Source of the DNA: JBFWWW01 sp050245975
GTDB taxonomy: Bacteria; Pseudomonadota; Alphaproteobacteria; Rhizobiales; Hyphomicrobiaceae
Assembly (NCBI GenBank): GCA_050245975.1
Contig: JBFWWW010000076.1
Coordinates: forward strand, 1-15,983
Reading direction: 5' to 3'
Length of the DNA: 15,983 nt
The position numbers were made by a program, and so were the translations under genes. Below the pieces are notes generated by a model that worked only from the letters and a program-made list of their open reading frames with translations, was not told the DNA's origin and ran no database searches. Below, in pieces: positions 7,942 through 13,950 of this stretch; positions within the stretch are counted from its first letter, which is position 1, and the number at the start of each line of letters is the position of its first letter.

Positions 7942-7955
7942 AACGGAGGACAGGG

Positions 7956-9875
7956 ATGAGCCGCTACAAGGAGGTCTATGACGCCTGGAAACGCGATCCG
8001 GAAGCGTTTTGGGCCGAGGCCGCACGCGACATCGACTGGTACAACCTGTGGGACAAGGTGTTCGACCCATACGCCGGTGAATACGGCCGGTGGTTTGTCG
8101 GCGCCGAATGCAACACGGCTTGGAATTGTCTCGACCGGCATGTCGCCAAGGGGCGCGGCGCGCAGAAGGCGATCATCTACGATAGCCCTGTCACCAACAC
8201 CAAGCGCAGCTACACCTATGCCGAGCTGACGCACGAGGTGGCCACGCTCGGCGCCGTCCTGCAGGATCTCGGCGTCAAGCAGGGCGATCGCGTCATCATC
8301 TACATGCCGATGATCCCCGAAGCCTTGATGGCGATGCTGGCGTGCGCGCGCATCGGCGCCGTCCATTCGGTCGTCTTCGGAGGCTTTGCGGCCCCCGAGC
8401 TTGCCACGCGCATCAACGACGCCAAGCCGGCAGCGATCCTTGCCGGCTCCTGCGGCATCGAGCCGGGGCGCATTGTCGCCTACAAGCCGCTGATCGACGA
8501 GGCGATCCGTCTGTCGGAGCACAAACCCGGCGCCGTCGTCCTCCTGCAGCGATCACAGCAGGAAGCCACGATGGTGGCCGGCCGCGATCACGATTGGGCC
8601 GCTCTCGTCGCCAACGCCAAAGCGCGTGGCCGCAAGGCCGGATGTGTCTCCGTCAAAGCCACCGACCCGCTTTACATCCTCTACACCTCGGGGACGACCG
8701 GCCTGCCCAAAGGCGTCGTGCGCGACAACGGCGGCCACATGGTGGCTCTGAAGTGGAGCATGTCCAACCACTACGGCGTCGCGCCCGGCGAGGTCTACTG
8801 GTCGGCGTCCGACGTCGGCTGGGTCGTGGGGCATTCCTACATCTGCTATGCGCCGCTGCTGCAGGGTTGCACCACTGTTGTCTACGAAGGCAAGCCGGTC
8901 GGCACACCCGATGCCGGCGCCTTCTGGCGCGTCATAGCCGAGCATGGCGTATCGGCGCTGTTCACCGCCCCGACGGCTTTCCGCGCCATCAAGCGCGAGG
9001 ACCCCAAGGGGGAGCTCATCAAGACCTACGATCTGAGCAAATTCCGGACGCTATTCCTGGCCGGCGAGCGCGCCGATCCGGAGACGATCAAGTGGGCGGA
9101 GGCAAACCTCAAGGTGCCGGTGATCGATCACTGGTGGCAGACGGAGACCGGCTGGGCGATTTGCGGCAATCCGGTCGGGCTCGGCACGCTGCCTGTGAAA
9201 TACGGTTCGCCGACCGTTCCGATGCCCGGCTACGATCTGCAGGCGCTTGACGAGAAGGGCGTGCCGGTGGCGCCCGGCAAGCCCGGGACGCTGGCCATCA
9301 AGCTGCCGCTGCCGCCGTCCTGCCTGCCCACGCTTTGGAACAACGATGCCCGCTTCCGGAAGAGCTACCTGGAGGAATTTCCCGGCTACTACACGACGTC
9401 GGACGCAGGCTATATCGACGAGGACGGCTATGCGTTTGTCATGGCGCGGACGGATGATGTCATCAACGTCGCCGGCCATCGGCTGTCCACCGGGCAGATG
9501 GAGGAGGTCGTCGCCCGCCACCGCGATGTCGCCGAGTGCGCCGTCGTTGGCGTCAATGATGCCTTGAAAGGCCAGCTCCCGGCCGGTTTCGTCGTGCTCA
9601 ATGCCGGCGTCAACAGGCCGCCCAGGGAGATCGAGAGCGAAGTCATCAAGCTCGTCCGCGACGAAATCGGGCCGGTGGCAGCGTTCAAGAACGTCCTGGT
9701 GGTGAAACGCTTGCCGAAGACGCGATCCGGAAAAATCCTGCGCGGAACGATGCGTCAGATCGCCGATGGAGAGCCGTACCGGATGCCGGCGACGATCGAT
9801 GATCCGGTGATCCTCGACGAAATCACGGCCGCGCTGCGCGAGAAGGGCATGGCGCCGCAGAAACCCGGTGCCTGA
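7956..9875 (+). CDS. prpE: Propionyl-CoA synthetase PrpE
   Basis: A 639-residue adenylate-forming enzyme of the acetyl/propionyl-CoA synthetase family that converts propionate, ATP and CoA to propionyl-CoA. Motifs: ARIGAVHSVVFGGFA typical of the ACS family; the PrpE-type CGIEPGRIVAYKPLIDEAI; YTSGTTGLPKGVVRDNGGH; HWWQTETGW; YYTTSDAGYIDEDGY; VINVAGHRLSTGQMEEV; and the catalytic Lys593 in PKTRSGKILRGTMRQIADG. PrpE usually has 625-640 residues, whereas acetyl-CoA synthetase Acs is about 650, and the MSRYKEVYDAWKRDPEAFWAEAA start is PrpE-like. ATG 7956 is chosen because GGAGGA lies 5 bases upstream; the frame stays open to 7833, but that extension has no family likeness. No methylcitrate genes flank it, so it may feed a methylmalonyl-CoA route together with valine catabolism. 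Confidence 0.93.
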   Translation: MSRYKEVYDAWKRDPEAFWAEAARDIDWYNLWDKVFDPYAGEYGRWFVGAECNTAWNCLDRHVAKGRGAQKAIIYDSPVTNTKRSYTYAELTHEVATLGAVLQDLGVKQGDRVIIYMPMIPEALMAMLACARIGAVHSVVFGGFAAPELATRINDAKPAAILAGSCGIEPGRIVAYKPLIDEAIRLSEHKPGAVVLLQRSQQEATMVAGRDHDWAALVANAKARGRKAGCVSVKATDPLYILYTSGTTGLPKGVVRDNGGHMVALKWSMSNHYGVAPGEVYWSASDVGWVVGHSYICYAPLLQGCTTVVYEGKPVGTPDAGAFWRVIAEHGVSALFTAPTAFRAIKREDPKGELIKTYDLSKFRTLFLAGERADPETIKWAEANLKVPVIDHWWQTETGWAICGNPVGLGTLPVKYGSPTVPMPGYDLQALDEKGVPVAPGKPGTLAIKLPLPPSCLPTLWNNDARFRKSYLEEFPGYYTTSDAGYIDEDGYAFVMARTDDVINVAGHRLSTGQMEEVVARHRDVAECAVVGVNDALKGQLPAGFVVLNAGVNRPPREIESEVIKLVRDEIGPVAAFKNVLVVKRLPKTRSGKILRGTMRQIADGEPYRMPATIDDPVILDEITAALREKGMAPQKPGA

Positions 9876-9894
9876 GCGATCGTCGCAGTGAGAA

Positions 9895-9919
9895 GGGGCC
9901 CGGCGACTTGCCGAGCCCC
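9895..9919. terminator. Hairpin terminator between convergent prpE and the duplicated secreted-protein gene
   Basis: GGGGC (9895-9899) pairs with GCCCC (9915-9919). After one C/A mismatch, CGGC (9901-9904) pairs with GCCG (9910-9913), leaving a five-base loop GACTT. The right side continues GTACTTTC; the left, read on the minus strand, continues TTCTCAC. The U tracts are short, but the position between two converging genes, 19 bases after the prpE stop, suits a bidirectional terminator. Confidence 0.6.
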
Positions 9920-9945
9920 GTACTTTCAGAGCGTGGTTGCCGGCC

Positions 9946-10722
9946 CTACTGGCGGCCCTCGACGCACACCGTGGCCTGGCCGCGGAAGTTGGGCTTCGCG
10001 CGATAGACCATCTCGATCTGCCGGATCGCCCGGCGGTCGCCGCGCAAATCGAGCGGCCGCGTTTCGCCGCCGGCGCGGATCTCGTTGCGCACCTGGATGT
10101 TGTCGGGCGCGCCGTTGGCGTAGACGACCTTCAGGTCGGACATGTAGATCGCGTTGCCGCTGACTTTGAGGCGGATGGCGCTGAAGCGGCCTTCCTGACG
10201 TCCCACGCGCACGACGTCGCGATCGACCAGGAAGCCGACTTTCTGGCACCCCAGATTTTCCCACCGGCCGCCGCCGGGGCCGGGTCCCATCCCCATGCCG
10301 GGGCCACCGCGGACCTGCTCGCCATAGACCTGCACGACCGCCTGGCCGCGGAAGCTCGGGCGCGAGCGATAGACCATTTCGATGCGCTGGATCATGCGGG
10401 CGTCGCCTTTGAGATCGATGGCACGCGTACGCGTGCCGGCCTTGATCAGCTGGCGAACGGGAACGTCGTCGACCTGGTTGTTGGCGTAAACCACCTTTAG
10501 GTCGAGCATGTAGACGTCATTGCCCTTTACTTCGAGCAGGATGCGCGAGTAGCGACCTTCGCGGGCGCCGACCGGGATGACATCGCGATCGACTCCGAAG
10601 CCGACGGACTTCGTGCCCAGCAACTCCCAGTTGTCACGGCCGCGTTGTGCCTCGGCGGCCGTCGCAAGGCCCAGAACGCCCAGCATCATCGCCAGCGCGT
10701 AAGCCAGTCGCGTGTACGTCAT
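9946..10722 (-). CDS. Exported protein made of two tandem copies of a 106-residue domain, function unknown
   Basis: A 258-residue protein with a clear Sec signal peptide (hydrophobic segment about 6-21, probable cleavage after AEA, near residue 25). The mature part is two ungapped copies of one domain, residues 31-136 and 153-258, joined by a Gly/Pro/Met linker (139-152). By hand alignment about 63 of 106 positions are identical. Shared blocks include VDRDV, the DLKVVYAN run, DL-x-GD, IEMVYR and FRGQA. The only two cysteines, Cys159 and Cys253, are both in copy 2. The WE-x-LG opening and beta-rich pattern remind me of the small periplasmic YaaI/DUF2541-type proteins, but that is a weak resemblance. 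The start follows GGGAGGA with a 4-base spacer. It lies downstream of mmsB after a 142-base gap, so it may be separately transcribed. A periplasmic or extracellular location is expected; function unknown. Confidence 0.85.
   Translation of the reverse strand: MTYTRLAYALAMMLGVLGLATAAEAQRGRDNWELLGTKSVGFGVDRDVIPVGAREGRYSRILLEVKGNDVYMLDLKVVYANNQVDDVPVRQLIKAGTRTRAIDLKGDARMIQRIEMVYRSRPSFRGQAVVQVYGEQVRGGPGMGMGPGPGGGRWENLGCQKVGFLVDRDVVRVGRQEGRFSAIRLKVSGNAIYMSDLKVVYANGAPDNIQVRNEIRAGGETRPLDLRGDRRAIRQIEMVYRAKPNFRGQATVCVEGRQ
9949..10632 (-). repeat. Intragenic tandem duplication (two 318-bp units encoding 106 residues each)
   Basis: Unit 1 spans 10315-10632 and unit 2 spans 9949-10266; the linker spans 10267-10314. 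The protein units align end to end without a gap at roughly 59% identity, so the duplication is old but under constraint. Confidence 0.85.
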
Positions 10723-10864
10723 GCAATCCTCCCGATGAAAAATGTCGGCACCGGCATGGCCGGCGGCCGGGCACCTTGATATGTCCCGGTTGCCGCGACT
10801 TGTCCTGTCTCAATGCGTCACGTTGATGGCAACGATCAGAGCATAACGTCTCGATCGTGTTGCA

Positions 10865-11758
10865 TCAGTCGGCGCCGCCCGTGTCGGCAACGTACTTGTA
10901 GACGGCGGTGTGATCGGCATCCGGGCCGAGCGCCTTCGCAGCCCGGTGCAGGATGCTGGTGACGAATTCAAGCTCGTCGGCCGCGATACCCAGCTCCTCG
11001 GCCAGAGATTTTGCCATCGCGACATCCTTCTCCATGAGCGCGAGGGCAAATCCCGAATTGAATGCACCCGTCAGCATGAATTTCTCGACCTTGTTCTCGG
11101 TCGTGTTGTTGCGTCCGGTCGACGCATTGAGCACGCGCGTCATCGTCGCGCCGTCCAGTCCGAATGCCTGCCCGACCGCCAGGGCCTCGCAGGTGGCAAT
11201 CAAGCCGGCCGCCGACACGTAGTTGTTGAGCGCTTTCATGGCATGGCCGGAGCCAAGCTTCCCGGTCCGGTGCACGGCGCCCATCGCCGTCAGAACCGGT
11301 TCGGCCCTGTCGACGTGCTCGGGTTCACCGCCCGTCATGATCGCGAGTGTGCCCGCGACCGCCTTTGTGACGCCGCCGGAAACGGGTGCGTCCAGCAGCC
11401 CGACGCCGATCCGCGCCAGCTCGCCACCAAGTTTCACCGTGTCGAGCGGATAGGATGAGCTCATGTCGATCATCAGCGATCCGCGCTTAAAGCCGCCGGC
11501 CAGCCCCTCCTGCTGCGGTGATCCGAAGCAGACGGCGCGCACGATGGCGCTGTTGGGAAGCATCGTGATGACGATGTCGCTCTGCCGCGCCAGCGTGGGC
11601 AGGGTGTCGGCCACGCTGATGGCGGATCCGGCGTCGCGGAACGGGGCCACGGCCGTTTCACGCGTGTCGTGGACGCAAACGGCGTGCCCGGCTTTGGCCA
11701 GGCACCGCACCATCGGCCCACCCATGTTGCCCAGCCCTACAAATCCGACGCTTGCCAT
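10865..11758 (-). CDS. mmsB: 3-hydroxyisobutyrate dehydrogenase (beta-hydroxyacid dehydrogenase family)
   Basis: A 297-residue NAD(P)-dependent enzyme that oxidises 3-hydroxyisobutyrate to methylmalonate semialdehyde in valine degradation. The N-terminal Rossmann motif is VGFVGLGNMGGPM (4-16), with Asp31 at the end of the second strand. The substrate-binding signature is DAPVSGGVTKAVAGTL (123-138), and the catalytic lysine is Lys175 in GHAMKALNNYV. The C-terminal helical part has STGRNN and FALALMEKDVAMA. Length is typical (295-300). Close relatives act on tartronate semialdehyde or other hydroxyacids, so the exact substrate rests partly on the co-occurring 3-hydroxyisobutyryl-CoA hydrolase at 2156-3217. 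It starts 74 bases after the VWA gene stop, so read-through from that gene is possible. Its start region carries a hairpin (11759-11784). Confidence 0.85.
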   Translation of the reverse strand: MASVGFVGLGNMGGPMVRCLAKAGHAVCVHDTRETAVAPFRDAGSAISVADTLPTLARQSDIVITMLPNSAIVRAVCFGSPQQEGLAGGFKRGSLMIDMSSSYPLDTVKLGGELARIGVGLLDAPVSGGVTKAVAGTLAIMTGGEPEHVDRAEPVLTAMGAVHRTGKLGSGHAMKALNNYVSAAGLIATCEALAVGQAFGLDGATMTRVLNASTGRNNTTENKVEKFMLTGAFNSGFALALMEKDVAMAKSLAEELGIAADELEFVTSILHRAAKALGPDADHTAVYKYVADTGGAD

Positions 11759-11784
11759 CGCTTGCTCCTGCCTCGCTGCAAGCG
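11759..11784 (-). promoter_or_regulatory. Hairpin that presents the mmsB ribosome-binding site in its loop
   Basis: In mRNA sense a perfect 7-bp stem, CGCTTGC with GCAAGCG, encloses the 12-base loop AGCGAGGCAGGA and directly abuts the ATG of mmsB. Both Shine-Dalgarno-like runs (GAGG and AGGA) lie in the loop, with AGGA 7 bases before the ATG. The inverted repeat is certain; a regulatory role is inference. Confidence 0.45.
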
Positions 11785-11832
11785 GTCACTGTGCGGCGGT
11801 TTCGCGCAAGTCTCAAGGTGGATCGACCGCCT

Positions 11833-13941
11833 TCAGCGGCCTTCGCGCCACCATGCCAGAGCGAGCAGGGCCAGCAATGCGGAGAGCGCAATCAGGCCTG
11901 TGAACATGGGAATGAGCTTCACGCCGCGTGTCACGAACGCCTCGCGGTCCTTGAGGCCCAGCCAGCCCGATCCGGCCAGCACTCGGGCGCCGCTGAGCAT
12001 CGAGATGCGCGGTACGGTGACAGATGCCGCCTGCGCCTGGGCTGCCGTGCTGCTGCTCCAGAACACGCCGCCGCCGGTTTCCTCGACGAGCGGCGTCATC
12101 TTGACCTCCGTGGCCGTCACCTCGCTCATCTCGCGCGCGTCCTCGAGGCCGGCATGCGCGACGGCGCTGAGCGGTCCGTTGGGGCCGGTGGTCTGCATCT
12201 TGTAAAGACCAGGCACCGGGGCATCGACCGTGGTGCGCCATACGCCGGGCCCGGCCTTGTCGAGCTGCACCTCGCGGGTATCCCCGCCGGGTGCCGATAC
12301 GGTGACATTGGGCACGGTCTCTTCCATCGAGCGTCGCTCGACGGTGATCTTGAGCCCCTTGGCGGTTGCTATGAGGCGTTCCTCCTCGAGGTCCGGCTCC
12401 TTCATCAGCCAGTGCGCAAGACGCCGCAGCAGGTCGGTATATGGCCCACCGCCGTCGTAGCCGCGTGCCCACAGCCATGCGTGGTCGGACGTCAGCAGGG
12501 CAACGCGCCCCTTGTCCTTGCGGTCGAGCACCAGCAGCGGACGGTGCTCGGCTCCGTTCAAGATGGTCCGCCCGCGTGTCGGAACGACCTCCACTTGCCG
12601 GAACCACTGACCCCACGTCGGGTTTTCGGTTGCTGCGCCCGGCAGGCCGCGCGTCACCGGATGCTTCTCGCCGTCCGGGGACAGCGTGGCCTTGAACGGT
12701 TCTTCCAGCAGCCGGCCTGTCGGCGTTGCGGGCAGCGCGGAGGCGAGCGGTGTCCGCGACAGGCTCATCGGTCCTGCATAGTCGTCGCCGGCCGCGATCA
12801 GCAGTGCGCCGCCCTCGCTCACGTAGCGTGCAATGTTGTCGTAGTAGATCAGCTGCAGGATGTCGCGGTGCTGGTAGCGATCGAAGATGATGAGATCGAA
12901 ATCCTTGATCTTTTCGGAAAAGAGCTCGCGCGTCGGGAATGCGATCAGCGACAGCTGATGGATCGGCGTCCCGTCCTGCTTTTGCGGCGGCCGCAGGATG
13001 GTGAAGTGGACAAGATCGACGGCGGCATCCGACTTGAGCAGATTGCGCCACGTCCGTTCGCCCGCGTGCGGCTCGCCTGAAACCAGCAGCACGCGCAGGT
13101 TTTCGCGCACGCCGTCGGCCACGACCACGGCACGGTTGTTGGCCGTGGTCAGCTCGCCTTCGGCAGGCGCCAGCTCGATCTCGACGATGTTCTGGCCCGC
13201 ATGCGGGAACGGCATGTCGAAGGTCGCCGTGCGCCCGATGACGACGCGACGGGTCTCGTCCGGCTTGCCTTCGCGTCGCACCTTGAGCTGCACCGTCTCG
13301 CCGACGGTTCCCGCGCGGCCCGTCTCGACGACGCGTACATCGATATCGCGCGACTGCCCGACGATGCCGTAGCGCGGCGCTTTCAGGATCTCGATGCGGC
13401 GGTCGAATTCGCCCGGGGATCCGGTCAGGAGCGCGTGCACGGGCGCATCGAACCCGAGGGCGGAGGCTGATTTGGGAACGTCATGCACCTGGCCGTCGGT
13501 CACCATGATGACGCCCGCCAGACGGTCAGGCGGCGTGTTCGCCAATGCGCGGTTGAGGTCGGCGAACAGGGTCGTCCCGGTTGCGCTCTCGCCCGTTGGC
13601 TGGGAGGACGTCACCCAGCGGATTTCGAGATTGGGGATGGCGGCAAGCTTCGTCTCCAGCTCTCGACGGATGGCCTCCATCTGTGCCGGACGTGCTGCGA
13701 GCGACTGGCTGGTGCTGTTGTCGAGCACGACGACGGCGATGTTGTTGAGGCTTTCCCGCTCCTCCTGCCGCAGCGTCGGGTTGGCGAGGGCAATCAGGAG
13801 TGCGGCGAGCGACAGGGCGCGCAGCATCGCGCCGCGGGTGCGCCTGAGCAGCAGGACGATGACCAGCGCGACGGCGATGCCGACCGCTGCCCAGTAAACC
13901 AGGCCCGGCAGCATCGGCGCGAAGTCGATGGACCAGCTCAT
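11833..13941 (-). CDS. Membrane-anchored VWA-like protein with GATase1-like domain (MoxR/BatA-type cluster)
   Basis: A 702-residue protein with two N-terminal membrane segments (about 12-32 and 38-53) and one at the C-terminus (about 678-697). Between them is a VWA-like domain (about 67-175) with a MIDAS-type DxSxS motif, Asp74-Ser76-Ser78 in VVVLDNSTSQS, and a TDG at 148-150. A beta-sandwich-like stretch follows (about 185-275), then a GATase1-like domain (about 282-400: LRVLLVSGEPHAGERTW, and FDLIIFDRYQHRD). In that domain the nucleophile-elbow region (GGALLIAAGDDY) has no cysteine, so it should not be catalytic. The large middle should be periplasmic. The start ATG 13941 lies 9 bases after the DUF4159 stop, with AGGAACGGGAC as ribosome-binding site overlapping that stop (TAG), so translation is probably coupled. 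Related genes usually accompany MoxR ATPase, DUF58 and DUF4159 genes; the role is poorly known and may concern envelope stress or complex assembly. Confidence 0.82.
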   Translation of the reverse strand: MSWSIDFAPMLPGLVYWAAVGIAVALVIVLLLRRTRGAMLRALSLAALLIALANPTLRQEERESLNNIAVVVLDNSTSQSLAARPAQMEAIRRELETKLAAIPNLEIRWVTSSQPTGESATGTTLFADLNRALANTPPDRLAGVIMVTDGQVHDVPKSASALGFDAPVHALLTGSPGEFDRRIEILKAPRYGIVGQSRDIDVRVVETGRAGTVGETVQLKVRREGKPDETRRVVIGRTATFDMPFPHAGQNIVEIELAPAEGELTTANNRAVVVADGVRENLRVLLVSGEPHAGERTWRNLLKSDAAVDLVHFTILRPPQKQDGTPIHQLSLIAFPTRELFSEKIKDFDLIIFDRYQHRDILQLIYYDNIARYVSEGGALLIAAGDDYAGPMSLSRTPLASALPATPTGRLLEEPFKATLSPDGEKHPVTRGLPGAATENPTWGQWFRQVEVVPTRGRTILNGAEHRPLLVLDRKDKGRVALLTSDHAWLWARGYDGGGPYTDLLRRLAHWLMKEPDLEEERLIATAKGLKITVERRSMEETVPNVTVSAPGGDTREVQLDKAGPGVWRTTVDAPVPGLYKMQTTGPNGPLSAVAHAGLEDAREMSEVTATEVKMTPLVEETGGGVFWSSSTAAQAQAASVTVPRISMLSGARVLAGSGWLGLKDREAFVTRGVKLIPMFTGLIALSALLALLALAWWREGR

Positions 13942-13950
13942 GTCCCGTTC

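Noticed and set aside
7833..7955. N-terminal extension of PrpE by 41 codons
   Set aside because: The Pro/Arg/Gly-rich extension is not family-like, and GGAGGA stands 5 bases before ATG 7956.
10821..10834. CGTTG-ATGG-CAACG hairpin downstream of mmsB as a terminator
   Set aside because: A 5-bp stem without a U tract on the minus strand is too weak. I see no convincing terminator or promoter in the 142-base gap 10723-10864.
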